A stretch of DNA of 46,401 bases, from positions 1 through 46,401 of the forward strand of contig NZ_JAIQUM010000045.1 in assembly GCF_020075705.1 (NCBI RefSeq). The letters are read 5' to 3'. Both the position numbers and the translations under genes were made by a program. Origin of the DNA: Metabacillus rhizolycopersici. GTDB lineage: Bacteria > Bacillota > Bacilli > Bacillales > Bacillaceae. Below, piece after piece: positions 25,774-34,708 of the stretch (the stretch's first letter is position 1; each line of letters begins with the position of its first letter). The notes under the pieces are model-generated. The model was not told the origin of the DNA, did no database searches, and worked only from the letters and a program-made list of their open reading frames with translations.

Positions 25774-26217
25774 TTAAGATGTTCTCTCATTTACAAGGGA
25801 TTCCTCATGGGCTTTTCGAGAAGATGCCGATTTTAGTTGCAATAGTTTTGAATCTACGGATAATAAATAGCTACCGTTTAACACGAGATGTAGAGCAATG
25901 ATCATTAAAACAACGTCAAATTCATACCCGCCTAAGAAACCATCTCTTAATTTAACAAGCATAATTGCTCCAATCATTATGCAAGTAATTAAACCGGAAA
26001 AGATTCTTGTACCAATACCTAGAATTAAAGAAATTCCGCCAACTAATTCAATGAATGCAACGAAGTATGCCAAAAAGCTTGGCAATCCCATGGATGGGAA
26101 ACCAGCAGCAAAATTTTCAATACCACCTTGGAATTTATCTAGTCCATGCATAAAGAATGTAAAACCTAATATGATTCTTAATAAAAGTGAACCAATTTCT
26201 TGATTATTTTTCATCAT
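25774..26217 (-). CDS. DoxX family membrane protein
   Basis: A 147-aa protein with four hydrophobic helices. It has the DoxX motif at the start (LLLRIILGFTFFMHGLDKFQ) and GGISLILGIGTRIFSGLI in the second helix pair. DoxX proteins in Firmicutes associate with quinone/thiol redox systems or oxidative stress, but the exact reaction is uncertain. The ATG has GGGAGGGGAGAA upstream. It is followed closely by the toxin remnant. Confidence 0.88.
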   Translation of the reverse strand: MMKNNQEIGSLLLRIILGFTFFMHGLDKFQGGIENFAAGFPSMGLPSFLAYFVAFIELVGGISLILGIGTRIFSGLITCIMIGAIMLVKLRDGFLGGYEFDVVLMIIALHLVLNGSYLLSVDSKLLQLKSASSRKAHEESLVNERTS

Positions 26218-26548
26218 TATTCTCCCCTCCCACTATTTAAAAGTCATTTTAAAAAGTATTTAGCCCCTCCTTCGCTAAATACCATAATAGCCACTCGTGC
26301 TATCCAACCTAGTTTTAATTTAACAAAATTTTATTACTAAATTGGACAATCTGTATTAAGAATTGTTAAGCCTCTGTTAAGTCTCTGTTAAGGACATTAA
26401 ATAATTTCTTCTTTTCACCTAAATCAGTGACGTTTGTTTAACGACACGCCATTGATAATGATCAACCTTTTCAGAATATAGCTATTCTATAATACCGATG
26501 TTCTCTTTTAACTTGTTTCGTCTTTCTTCATTATAAATAGCTTTCTAC

Positions 26549-26757
26549 TTAGTTCTTAATAATTCCGCGTTCGTTTAAAAGCTGAACAGGACAATGGTTC
26601 TCAGGAAATATTTGCTGGAATGATTCAATTTGTTCTTTTCACATTTCAATCGGTTGCTCAAACATAATCCATTTTACTTCTTCTGTACGAGAAGGCGTCG
26701 TTAATGAACCGTTGTAATAAAGAAAGGATAAATCTGTTAAATCTAATACAGGAATTT
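26549..26757 (-). pseudogene. Alpha-carbonic anhydrase remnant
   Basis: Reading on the minus strand gives FLYYNGSLTTPSRTEEVKWI, then a TGA at 26639-26641, then KEQIESFQQIFPENHCPVQL followed by LNER. That is the conserved C-terminal part of alpha-type carbonic anhydrases (YYxGSLTTPPCxExVxW; NxRPVQPLNxR). The zinc-binding N-terminal part is missing and the internal stop breaks the rest. The remaining parts of 26218-26923 hold no other recognisable gene. Confidence 0.7.
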
Positions 26758-26881
26758 AATCAAACTTTTTGTAAATTATCGGATTTTGTTTTAAATTATC
26801 ATAACTCTATTTTAAAGCCACATTAAGATCATTAGAGGAAATTCCCACCAATACTGCAATTTTTCATCCTTTTACACCAAA

Positions 26882-26909
26882 AAAAACGCCCCAAAAGCTA
26901 TGCTTTTGG
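26882..26909 (-). terminator. Terminator of the LysM/3D gene
   Basis: On the minus strand CCAAAAGC pairs with GCTTTTGG across a 3-nt loop, followed by GGCG and eight T. Confidence 0.85.
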
Positions 26910-26923
26910 AACATTCTTTTATA

Positions 26924-27472
26924 TTACTCGTAAACTTTTACTTTTACTGTCTTTACACCCCAATTAATGGCTTTTTGTTTTGATGAAATGAATACGTCAA
27001 TTTTATTTCCTTTAATAGCGCCTCCTTTATCACCAGCAATTGCTTCACCGTAACCTTCTACGTGAACCTTTGTGCCAAGTGGGATGACTTTCGGATCTAC
27101 TGCAATGACTTTAGCAGAAGGGTTTTTCTTTAAATCTATCCCGGTTGCTGTAATGCCACTGCATCCTTCGCAATTCGCCGTGAATGCTGTAGCCTTTACT
27201 GTGATCGTTTCAGAAGAAGCCGTCTTTGTAGTTGAAGCCTGTTTAACTGTACTTGTTGTGTTCTGTACCTTTAACACTTGATTTGGTTTAATTAAATCAT
27301 TATCTAAATTATTCCAAGTTTTAAGCTGATTAACTGATATTTTATGTATATTAGCAATTTTCCACAATGAATCACCCTTTTTTACTTGATATGTACTAGC
27401 AGCCAATGAAACTTCGGAAAAACCAAATACCAGAAATGTTGCAGTCACAATGGTAATGAGCATTTTTTTCAT
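26924..27472 (-). CDS. LysM and 3D-domain cell-wall protein, YocH-like
   Basis: A 182-aa secreted protein. It has a signal peptide (residues 1-24, cleavage near SLA-A), one LysM peptidoglycan-binding domain (TYQVKKGDSLWKIANIHKIS, about 27-70), a Thr/Ser linker, and a 3D domain (about 90-182). The three aspartates are in VDPKVIPLG, AGDKGG and KIDVF. The 3D domain is related to lytic transglycosylase MltA and the stationary-phase survival (Sps) group. B. subtilis YocH, with the same build, is a WalRK-controlled muralytic enzyme. A 14-bp inverted repeat lies in its leader. Confidence 0.88.
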   Translation of the reverse strand: MKKMLITIVTATFLVFGFSEVSLAASTYQVKKGDSLWKIANIHKISVNQLKTWNNLDNDLIKPNQVLKVQNTTSTVKQASTTKTASSETITVKATAFTANCEGCSGITATGIDLKKNPSAKVIAVDPKVIPLGTKVHVEGYGEAIAGDKGGAIKGNKIDVFISSKQKAINWGVKTVKVKVYE

Positions 27473-27486
27473 TTGATCAGTCTCCC

Positions 27487-27526
27487 TTATATTAAATTGT
27501 AATCCTATATTAACAATTTAATATAA
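27487..27526 (-). promoter_or_regulatory. 14-bp inverted repeat in the leader of the LysM/3D gene
   Basis: TTATATTAAATTGT (27487-27500) is exactly complementary to ACAATTTAATATAA (27513-27526), with a 12-nt spacer. It ends right before the ribosome binding site AAGGGAG. It could be an RNA stem controlling translation or mRNA stability, or a protein-binding dyad. Confidence 0.55.
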
Positions 27527-27721
27527 CAGGGACATTTCAATATATTGGTATTTAAGTTACAAAATGGTATCAAAAGTTAATTAACATAAAGCTAACTATG
27601 AGCAATTAAAGAGGTTGGATACCATAATCATTGATTAGAGGTAATCAAAAACCACTGGTTATAATAGTTTGATTGTGATATAAATTTCCATAAAAAAACA
27701 ACTCCATAGCTTTAGATCAGG

Positions 27722-29098
27722 CTATATTACATCCTTTTCTTTTACATTTGTATCCTTTTCATCTACATTTCTAAATTTAAAAATGGAAATCACAATTAAC
27801 ACAGCTACAACAACAAGACAAGCAATGATACTCACGCGATTCTGTTCATTAAATACGAATACGACGGAAATAACGCTTAACGCAACTGCTGTTAATCCTG
27901 TTATATATGGAAAGCCCCATAATTTAAAGCTTGGCTCTTTCGGATAAGATTTGCGAAGCTTAAGTTGCGCTAAACAAATACTGATCCATACTAATGATAC
28001 GACAAAACCAGGAATCGCCATCAATAAAGTAAATACCCTATCCTGGTCAACCAAGGCGAACAGGGATCCGCCGAACAATATAACGGCACTAAACATTATG
28101 CTGTAAAGTGGTACACCGCTTTTTGATACATAGCCAAAAGACTTTGGAGCTTCTCCTCCTGTTGCTAAAGAATGCAGCATCCGCGTACAACCATATATCC
28201 CAGAGTTAGCTGCAGATAAAACCGCTGTAATTAAAATAAAGTTCATAATGTGAGCTGCTCCCTGCAGACCGGCCATTGATAATACTTGGACAAACGGACT
28301 TGACTGATCGCTTAGCTCATTCCAAGGAATTAAACCGCAGATAATGAGGATTGGCAGCGTGTAGAATAGGACAATTCTTCCGATAAAGCTTTTAATAACC
28401 TTAGGTAACACACGTTCCGCATCTTTTGCTTCTGTTACGGTTACTCCTATTAGTTCAGAGCCTCCGTACGAAAACATAACAATTAATAGTGCCGAGAAAA
28501 TAGACATCCACCCATTCGGGAAAAACCCTCCATGATCTGTATAGTTTTGCAGATAGTTTGATTCGCTGCTTGGGATAATTCCAAATAAAATAGCTGCTCC
28601 CAAGACGATAAATACCATGATCATGGCAATTTTAATTCCGGCAAACCAAAATTCAAATTCCCCGTAGTTTTTAACATTCATCATGTTGATTCCGATGACT
28701 AAAGCTGCACAGCTTAAGCTTAATACCCAAAGCGGAATATTTGGAAGCCAATATTGCAAGAAGAATCCTGCCACGACTACCTCAATGATGCACACAGCCA
28801 GCCACATGAAGCAATACATCCAGCCTACAACAAAGGAAACACGGCTGCCGAATGCTTTTTGAATAAAGCCTTTCATATTTGTGTTCGGATAGACGATCGC
28901 CATTTCCGCTATAGCTCCCATGACGACAAGAAGTAATAGCCCTGCGAATGTATAAGCGAAAATAACTCCCGGTCCTGCTAACGATACGGTTTCAGCACTC
29001 CCCTTAAAAATTCCGGTACCGATCGCTCCCCCCATTGCCATCAAACTTATATGCCGCGGCAACAGGTTTTTTTGAAGTGATGCATGATTTGATCCCAT
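27722..29098 (-). CDS. APC-family amino acid permease
   Basis: A 458-aa, 12-helix transporter. The N-terminus carries the amino acid permease signature LMAMGGAIGTGIFKGSAETV. Later segments (FSYGGSELIGVTVTEAKD, and SAANSGIYGCTRMLHSLATG) match the amino acid transporter branch that includes GabP, AapA and YbxG. It should import an amino acid by proton symport. It follows the branched-chain dehydrogenase genes in the same direction, separated by 198 bp holding a cre-like box and a stem-loop. It may feed that pathway but has its own promoter. The specific substrate cannot be read. Confidence 0.9.
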   Translation of the reverse strand: MGSNHASLQKNLLPRHISLMAMGGAIGTGIFKGSAETVSLAGPGVIFAYTFAGLLLLVVMGAIAEMAIVYPNTNMKGFIQKAFGSRVSFVVGWMYCFMWLAVCIIEVVVAGFFLQYWLPNIPLWVLSLSCAALVIGINMMNVKNYGEFEFWFAGIKIAMIMVFIVLGAAILFGIIPSSESNYLQNYTDHGGFFPNGWMSIFSALLIVMFSYGGSELIGVTVTEAKDAERVLPKVIKSFIGRIVLFYTLPILIICGLIPWNELSDQSSPFVQVLSMAGLQGAAHIMNFILITAVLSAANSGIYGCTRMLHSLATGGEAPKSFGYVSKSGVPLYSIMFSAVILFGGSLFALVDQDRVFTLLMAIPGFVVSLVWISICLAQLKLRKSYPKEPSFKLWGFPYITGLTAVALSVISVVFVFNEQNRVSIIACLVVVAVLIVISIFKFRNVDEKDTNVKEKDVI

Positions 29099-29209
29099 TA
29101 CTTATTCCTCCTTAGCTCTATCGATCAAAAAGATTGTATTTGCCGAATTCTTATTATACTGTTTTCAACAATTAAACAGCTACTATTATTCAACCGGGAA
29201 GCCTTTTTC

Positions 29210-29223
29210 GGTAAGCGCTTATA
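29210..29223 (-). promoter_or_regulatory. Probable CcpA cre box
   Basis: GGTAAGCGCTTATA is a near-palindromic match to the catabolite-responsive element (TGWAANCGNTNWCA). It lies 112 bp upstream of the permease start and just past the end of the E2 gene. Carbon catabolite control of the permease is the likely meaning. Confidence 0.55.
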
Positions 29224-29238
29224 CATTCTGTTTATGGC

Positions 29239-29281
29239 AACCCATGCAACATGAGCAGTGTTTGCCCATGCTGCATGGGTT
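29239..29281 (-). terminator. Large stem-loop after the branched-chain dehydrogenase operon
   Basis: 19-bp arms (29239-29257 and 29263-29281) pair with two G-U or mismatch positions around a 5-nt loop. There is no T-run, so it could act as an mRNA 3' stabiliser or a factor-dependent end. Confidence 0.6.
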
Positions 29282-29296
29282 ACGTGAATGAAGCAA

Positions 29297-30595
29297 TTAT
29301 GCTAGTTCAATTGGCCATAGCTTTGGGTTTTCAATCAATTGTTTAAAGCGGTTCGTAAAGGCAACAGCTGTAGCACCGTCCGCAACGCGGTGGTCAAACG
29401 CCATTGACAAGTTCATAATAGAACGAACGGCAATTTCATCATTTTCCATGACAACAGCCATTTTCTTCGTTTTATGGAAGGCAATTAAACCTGTTTCCGG
29501 ATGATTGATAATTGGAGTAGCTCCGATGCTTCCTAACGGTCCAACGTTGCTGATCGTAAACGTACCGCCTTTCATATCAGCCGGTGCCAATTTGCCTTCT
29601 TGCGCTTTCTTCGTTAATTCTTTTAGTTTATCATGAATTTGTCGGACAGATAGTTGATCTGCATGATGAATGACAGGGACGATTAAGCCGTCTTCTGTAT
29701 CTGTCGCAATCCCGATATTATATTCTTTTTCCAGGCGGATAACTTCATTTTCCTCATCAAGCTTTGCATTAAACACAGGAAATTGTTTTAACGCAACCGT
29801 AATCGCTTTAATAAAGAAAGCGACAGCCGACACATTAATGTCCATTTCTTTCAAATCTTTTCGATATACGAGCAATTCCGTCAAATCGATTTCTTCAAAA
29901 TGAGTCACATGTGGAATGGTGAAAAGAGACTGAGTCATCTTCTTCGCAATTTGCTTACGGCGGCCTCTGAATGGAATAAACTCTTCGTCCGCTTGCGGTT
30001 TGGTGCCTTCTCTTACTTCCTGCTTTTGAACGTCCTGCTTCATTTCTGCCTTTTGTTCAGGCACTTCCACAGAAACAGCATTTTCTTCTTTGGAACTTTG
30101 CAGCCCGTCTCGTTTTTTGACAAAGTTGTAGACGTCTTCTACTGTGATTCGCCCTATTTTGCCCGTACCTGTAATTTCGTTAATATCTACACGAAACTCG
30201 CGCGCGATTCTTCTCGTGGAAGGCGCCGCAATGATGAATTTCTTTTCACCTTTTTGCACAGCCGAAGCGGTTTGCTGCGGTTGTAGTGCCTGCACCTCTG
30301 CTTGTTTAGGAGCGGCTTCTTCCCGTTTCTTTTCGATTGCCGGTTCTGCTGCCCCCCCTCCTTCCGCTTCCAACACAAGAAGCGTTGTGCCAACAGATAC
30401 CGTTGTTCCTCGATCGATGATAATATCTTTTACTTTTCCTGAAGCTGGAGCAGGAAGCTCCGCCACCATTTTATCTGTTTGTACTTCTACAAGAGGCTCG
30501 TCTGCCTTAACTGTATCTCCAACCTTAACGAAATAATGAATAATTTCTCCTTCGGTCATTCCTTCGCCGATATCATGAAGTTTTACTTCAACCAA
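29297..30595 (-). CDS. bkdB: Branched-chain 2-oxoacid dehydrogenase E2 (dihydrolipoyl acyltransferase)
   Basis: A 432-aa E2 core subunit. It has a lipoyl domain (residues 1-78) with the lipoylated K42 in QTDKMVAELP, an Ala/Glu/Gln linker, and a peripheral subunit-binding domain (about 122-160, STRRIAREFRVDI). The catalytic domain has HRVADG near residue 402. It moves the acyl group from E1 to CoA, making isobutyryl-, isovaleryl- or 2-methylbutyryl-CoA, the primers of branched fatty acids. It follows E1-beta by 12 bp. No E3 (lpd) gene accompanies it here. A pyruvate-type E2 is the alternative; leucine dehydrogenase next door favours branched-chain acids. Confidence 0.88.
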   Translation of the reverse strand: MVEVKLHDIGEGMTEGEIIHYFVKVGDTVKADEPLVEVQTDKMVAELPAPASGKVKDIIIDRGTTVSVGTTLLVLEAEGGGAAEPAIEKKREEAAPKQAEVQALQPQQTASAVQKGEKKFIIAAPSTRRIAREFRVDINEITGTGKIGRITVEDVYNFVKKRDGLQSSKEENAVSVEVPEQKAEMKQDVQKQEVREGTKPQADEEFIPFRGRRKQIAKKMTQSLFTIPHVTHFEEIDLTELLVYRKDLKEMDINVSAVAFFIKAITVALKQFPVFNAKLDEENEVIRLEKEYNIGIATDTEDGLIVPVIHHADQLSVRQIHDKLKELTKKAQEGKLAPADMKGGTFTISNVGPLGSIGATPIINHPETGLIAFHKTKKMAVVMENDEIAVRSIMNLSMAFDHRVADGATAVAFTNRFKQLIENPKLWPIELA

Positions 30596-30607
30596 TGTTT
30601 TCCCCTC

Positions 30608-31633
30608 CTAGAAATGCACAACTTTTTCGATTGCTTGATAAACTCGCTGAGGTGTCGGTAAATAGTGATCCTCCAGCGCAAAGAGTGGAACCGGAACATC
30701 AAAGCCTGTTACACGCTCAATCGGCGATTTCAAGTATAGAAACGATGTATCATTAATGATGGAAACAATATCATTCCCCACTCCTCCTGTTTCATGAGCT
30801 TCATGAACAATCACCGCACGCCCTGTTTTTTGGACGGATTCAGCGATGATATCTTTATCAATCGGATACAGGGTACGTAAATCAATCACATCGCATGTGA
30901 TGCCTCGTTTTTCTGCCTGTTCGGCTACTTTCATGGCTACCTGCACCATTGCCCCCCATACAATAATCGTCACATCCTCCCCATCTTTCAGCTTTTTCCC
31001 TTTGCCGATTTCAACCGTATATTTTCTTTCCGGTACTTCTTCACGGTTGGCACGGTAAATTCTCAAAGGCTCTAAAAATAAGACCGGGTCTGGATCTTCA
31101 ATTGCTGCAATCATAAGTCCTTTTGCATCATAAGCAGAAGACGGACAGACCACTTTAATGCCAGGCATATGGGTAAACAATGCTTCCACGCTGTCTGAGT
31201 GAACTTCCGGAGCCCGAATACCTGCCCCGTATGGAGCGCGGATGACCATCGGAACGGTGAAATGTCCCATTGTCCGCATGCGAATGCGCGATACGTGCGT
31301 CATAATTTGTTCATAAGCCGGATAGATAAACCCAAAAAACTGCATCTCGACTACCGGTTTAAATCCATTGACCGCCATTCCGATGGAGGTCCCGATAATC
31401 CCCGCTTCACTTAGCGGCGTATCAATGACACGGTCTTCGCCAAATTGTTCCTGCAACCCATCTGTCGCACGGAATACTCCGCCGTTTTTCCCAATATCCT
31501 CCCCAAGCAAGATAACGCTTTCATCTCCTTGTAACATCGTTCGTAAACCATCTGTCACCGCTTGTATAAGCATTAATTGATTTGTTTTTGTCTCAGAACC
31601 TGCCTTTGGTTGTTCTACACTCATGACCATCAA
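30608..31633 (-). CDS. bkdAB: Branched-chain 2-oxoacid dehydrogenase E1 beta
   Basis: A 341-aa E1-beta subunit with transketolase-like pyrimidine-binding and C-terminal domains. Hallmarks are VILLGEDIGKNGGVFRATDG near residue 40, the FGFIYPAYEQI motif near 100, and GRAVIVHEAHETGGVGNDIV near 269. It forms an alpha2beta2 tetramer with E1-alpha and decarboxylates 2-oxoacids derived from Leu, Ile and Val using thiamin diphosphate. The start overlaps the end of E1-alpha by 4 bp. A start at the second or fourth codon (MMVMS) is equally possible. Confidence 0.9.
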   Translation of the reverse strand: MMVMSVEQPKAGSETKTNQLMLIQAVTDGLRTMLQGDESVILLGEDIGKNGGVFRATDGLQEQFGEDRVIDTPLSEAGIIGTSIGMAVNGFKPVVEMQFFGFIYPAYEQIMTHVSRIRMRTMGHFTVPMVIRAPYGAGIRAPEVHSDSVEALFTHMPGIKVVCPSSAYDAKGLMIAAIEDPDPVLFLEPLRIYRANREEVPERKYTVEIGKGKKLKDGEDVTIIVWGAMVQVAMKVAEQAEKRGITCDVIDLRTLYPIDKDIIAESVQKTGRAVIVHEAHETGGVGNDIVSIINDTSFLYLKSPIERVTGFDVPVPLFALEDHYLPTPQRVYQAIEKVVHF

Positions 31634-32697
31634 CCTTCACCTCCGAGTAATTGAAGATACTGCTCTTTTTGTTTCGCAATTGTCCAAGTCGGTGTCTCGA
31701 ATACATGATCGAACAGGTCATTGACATTCGGTTTCGGGAAGCTTTCCATGTCTTTGACAGCCTGTTCCACTTCATTCGTGATTTCCTCTTTGATCTTCTC
31801 TACCCACTCTTCATCCCAGAAGCCATTTAATTTCATGTAACGTTCTACACGAAGGAGAGGATCGCGAATCTCACGGATTTCGTCACTGTCAGACTGATTG
31901 CGATATTTAGTCGGATCATCTGCCGTTGTATGGGCACCGTATCTCCATGTCATGGCTTCAATTAAAGTTGGGCCTTCTCCATTACGGGCGCGGTCAAGTC
32001 CTTCCTTTGTTTGAAAATACACGGCAAATATATCGTTTCCATCAACACGGATACCTGGCATATCATAAGCGACTGCTTTTTGTGCAATCGTTTCAGAATT
32101 CATTTGCTTTTCAATCGGCACTGAAATCGCAAAGCCGTTATTTTGATTAAAGAAGATAGCCGGCGCTTGAAACACACTGGCAAAATTCAAGCCTTCATGG
32201 AAATCGCCCTCTGAAGTGGCTCCGTCACCAAAATAAGCAATCGCTGCATTTTTTGTCCCTTTTCTTTTTTCCGCCATCGCAGCCCCTGCTGCATGTGGGA
32301 TTTGAGTAGCAATTGGAACGGCAGGAGGGAATATCTTTTTTCCTTCTTCAGGTACACATCCTTCTACACGACCATTCCAATATAAATACGTACGAGCCAT
32401 GTTGGCCCCAAACGTTAACGTAGCACCGTGGTCACGATATGTAGGGAACACCCAGTCATCTTTTTCAAGCGCCAGTGCACTTCCAACTTGAGAGGCTTCC
32501 TGACCCTCAAACGGCGCATATGTCCCAAGTCTTCCTTGACGCTGCAAACTAATCGCTTTTCGATCAAAGGTACGAATGCGAACCATGTTATAGTAGAATG
32601 TTTTGACAAGCTCTTCTGTTATTTGTTCTTTATACTGTTCGTTTATTAACTCGCCGCTTTCATCGACGATTTGCAAGATTGGAAATTTCGTTGTCAT
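31630..32697 (-). CDS. bkdAA: Branched-chain 2-oxoacid dehydrogenase E1 alpha
   Basis: A 355-aa E1-alpha subunit. The thiamin diphosphate/Mg motif runs from GDGATSEGDFHEG (about 158) to FFNQNN (about 182-187). The phosphorylation-loop region RYGAHTTADDPTKY lies near residue 250. It overlaps E1-beta by 4 bp. Compared with the B. subtilis bkd operon (ptb-bcd-buk-lpdV-bkdAA-bkdAB-bkdB), the ptb, buk and lpdV genes are absent. E1-alpha follows leucine dehydrogenase after 200 bp of non-coding DNA. Distinguishing it from PDH E1-alpha rests mainly on context. Confidence 0.88.
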   Translation of the reverse strand: MTTKFPILQIVDESGELINEQYKEQITEELVKTFYYNMVRIRTFDRKAISLQRQGRLGTYAPFEGQEASQVGSALALEKDDWVFPTYRDHGATLTFGANMARTYLYWNGRVEGCVPEEGKKIFPPAVPIATQIPHAAGAAMAEKRKGTKNAAIAYFGDGATSEGDFHEGLNFASVFQAPAIFFNQNNGFAISVPIEKQMNSETIAQKAVAYDMPGIRVDGNDIFAVYFQTKEGLDRARNGEGPTLIEAMTWRYGAHTTADDPTKYRNQSDSDEIREIRDPLLRVERYMKLNGFWDEEWVEKIKEEITNEVEQAVKDMESFPKPNVNDLFDHVFETPTWTIAKQKEQYLQLLGGEG

Positions 32698-32897
32698 CTC
32701 ATCACCTCATTCGATTATTCTGCTCTAACAGACGGTTGGCTCAATTAGCCGTTAGCAAGGCAATCTTTATTAATTTACATTTTGATCCTTTTCTTGTTGT
32801 CCAACTGCGGCTCCAATGTCTCTCAAGATTGAACAGTCGCCTTCGCTTTTCTTATTTACGAACATCCCATTTAGGGCGCTTTGTATGAGTGAAAAAG

Positions 32898-33992
32898 CTA
32901 TTTTGTTTTTTTGCGGTCTTCCATGCGCTTTTCACAAAGTCGGTTCGCTGCTTGAACAGTTGTGATGTCATCTAATTCTGCCTGCTGGTAAACTTCCAAT
33001 AATGATGTGTAAATCGACTTTGTTTTCGTTAAAACACGTTCTTTGTTATAGCCGTATAACTCATCCGCTACTTGAATGAGGCCTCCCCCATTCACGATAT
33101 AATCGGGTGCGTAAACAACGCCTTTGTTCTTTAGCACTTCTCCATGTTTCTCAGTTAAAAGCTGATTATTAGCCGATCCTGCTATCGCTTTTACCTTTAA
33201 CATGTCTAGCGTATCATCGTTGATGATTCCACCGAACGCACATGGAACAAATACATCCGCATTCACTGAATACACTTCATCACCGCTTACTACACGCACG
33301 ATGCTACCCAATTGTTTCGCACGTTCTTGAATCGCTTGAATCGCTTTTTCATTAATATCCGTTACGTACAAGTCTCCTCCTGATTCAAGAAGCTGTTCGG
33401 CTACTTTAAATCCTACTTTTCCAAGACCTTGAATGGCGTACGCTTTTCCAGACAAATCATCCGTGCCAAACACGACTTTATTCGTTGCTTTTATGCCATA
33501 TATGACTCCAAGCGCAGTCGGAACTGATGAATCACCGCTGCCTCCGTACGCTTCAGGAATTCCGACGATGCAGTTCGTTTCTTTTGAAGCATGAATGAAG
33601 TCATCGATTGAAGTCCCCATATCTGTACCTGTATAAAAACGGCCGTTTAACGAATCAACAAACTGACCGAAAGCTCTAAACATAGCCGGTGTTTTGTCCG
33701 TTGCAGGATCACCGATGATGACCGCTTTTCCTCCTCCGAAGTCTACATCGGCAGCTGCACATTTATATGTCATCCCTTTCGATAGACGCAGTACATCTTC
33801 TAATGCCTCATCCATCGTACGATATGGACGCATACGACAGCCTCCTAATGCCGGGCCGAGTGTTGTATTATGAATGGCAATAATCGCTTGCAGACCTGTT
33901 GCCGGATCATTGCAAAAAACGATTTGCTCATGTTCATGCACTTTTTCTAAAACTATTTCCTTTGCCTGTACAGATTGTTTTATCACATTCAT
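32898..33992 (-). CDS. bcd: Leucine dehydrogenase
   Basis: A 364-aa NAD-dependent amino acid dehydrogenase of the Leu/Phe/Val type. The active-site lysines are K77 (GMTYKCAA) and K89 (DFGGGKAVI). The Rossmann motif is [15 protein letters not shown] near residue 189. It deaminates leucine, isoleucine and valine to 2-oxoacids, which the E1/E2 complex next to it would take. It lies between the FlK-like thioesterase gene (71 bp) and E1-alpha. The start follows a GGGGGTATAGCG stretch. Also used by spore-formers for anteiso/iso fatty acid supply. Confidence 0.93.
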   Translation of the reverse strand: MNVIKQSVQAKEIVLEKVHEHEQIVFCNDPATGLQAIIAIHNTTLGPALGGCRMRPYRTMDEALEDVLRLSKGMTYKCAAADVDFGGGKAVIIGDPATDKTPAMFRAFGQFVDSLNGRFYTGTDMGTSIDDFIHASKETNCIVGIPEAYGGSGDSSVPTALGVIYGIKATNKVVFGTDDLSGKAYAIQGLGKVGFKVAEQLLESGGDLYVTDINEKAIQAIQERAKQLGSIVRVVSGDEVYSVNADVFVPCAFGGIINDDTLDMLKVKAIAGSANNQLLTEKHGEVLKNKGVVYAPDYIVNGGGLIQVADELYGYNKERVLTKTKSIYTSLLEVYQQAELDDITTVQAANRLCEKRMEDRKKTK

Positions 33993-34063
33993 CGCTATAC
34001 CCCCATTATGACTATGTCTACATAAGAAACCGCTTTCAAAAGAAAGAAAAACAAAATCATTTT

Positions 34064-34465
34064 TTATTGTTGACGGATCGACTGACGAAGCTTCTTTTCG
34101 ATTTCCTTTTTCAGTAAAATGACTTGTTTGACTTCCCCTACTCCAATGACCATCTCTTCGTTTCGCGCCTCCACTTTGGTCACAATTACATTATCTTGAA
34201 TAGCTGTTACAGTGGCAGCAACCGTTACAATGGAACCTTCTGCCGTCGGTGCAATATGTTTGACGGATACAGCTCCGCCGATTCCTTCTTCTTCTTCCTC
34301 TAAATATGGCAAAATAATTTTCCTGGATGCCCACTCCATATGATAAACCATGGAAACAGTTGAATAAGCCGGATGGACAACTTCCCCCTCAAACTGAGCA
34401 AACATTTCAAGTGTTACTACTGCCGTTACAACAGCAGTATCTCCCACTTGCATCCCTCTTCTCAT
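34064..34465 (-). CDS. FlK-type hotdog thioesterase
   Basis: A 133-aa single hotdog domain. The three catalytic residues of the fluoroacetyl-CoA thioesterase FlK (T42, E50, H76) have counterparts at a constant offset of six: T36 (AYSTVSM), E44 (YHMEWAS) and H70 (VSVKHIAPT). Such proteins hydrolyse short acyl-CoA esters. It is the first gene of the branched-chain cluster, so isovaleryl-, isobutyryl- or 2-methylbutyryl-CoA are candidate substrates, giving free branched acids and CoA. A protective, damage-limiting role is the other option. Start ATG at 34465 follows GGAGGAAGG. I see no reason to assign fluoroacetate resistance. Confidence 0.8.
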   Translation of the reverse strand: MRRGMQVGDTAVVTAVVTLEMFAQFEGEVVHPAYSTVSMVYHMEWASRKIILPYLEEEEEGIGGAVSVKHIAPTAEGSIVTVAATVTAIQDNVIVTKVEARNEEMVIGVGEVKQVILLKKEIEKKLRQSIRQQ

Positions 34466-34708
34466 TTCCTTCCTCCTTTACTAGTAAAATGTTTCATAGA
34501 AATTCATACAGTGCATGTTGCTTTAATCCTAGGTTGCCAACTTGATTTTTCGCTTGTTCAATTATTGCGAAAATTCTGTTTATAGTATTAATAATAAGGT
34601 ATAATTGAATCGAAGAACATAGCAAATTGCATGAATTTCAAGTAATACACATTACATTTTGCATAAGTTTTTACATATTTAACTTCATTTTAAAAAGGAG
34701 AATATACA
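34466..34708. promoter_or_regulatory. Divergent promoter region, thioesterase cluster and Lrp/AsnC gene
   Basis: 243 bp of AT-rich DNA between divergent genes, with many short A/T tracts around 34580-34690. This is the expected place for Lrp/AsnC sites controlling both directions. A TTGCATGAATTTCAAG... ACATTTTGCATAAG pair at 34627-34669 could be a degenerate repeat, but no operator can be fixed by eye. Confidence 0.4.

Noticed and set aside
25537..26217. Active toxin-immunity operon with DoxX
   Set aside because: The toxin frame has an upstream stop and no start or secretion domain, so only the immunity gene can be functional.
32698..32897. Remnants of buk or lpdV between leucine dehydrogenase and E1-alpha
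   Set aside because: I translated both strands and saw no residues of butyrate kinase or lipoamide dehydrogenase. The gap holds only non-coding DNA, partly like Bacillaceae intergenic repeats.
34064..34465. Fluoroacetate resistance gene
   Set aside because: Although the FlK triad is conserved, this triad is shared by wider hotdog thioesterases. The gene context is branched-chain amino acid breakdown, so a specific fluoroacetyl-CoA role is not supported.
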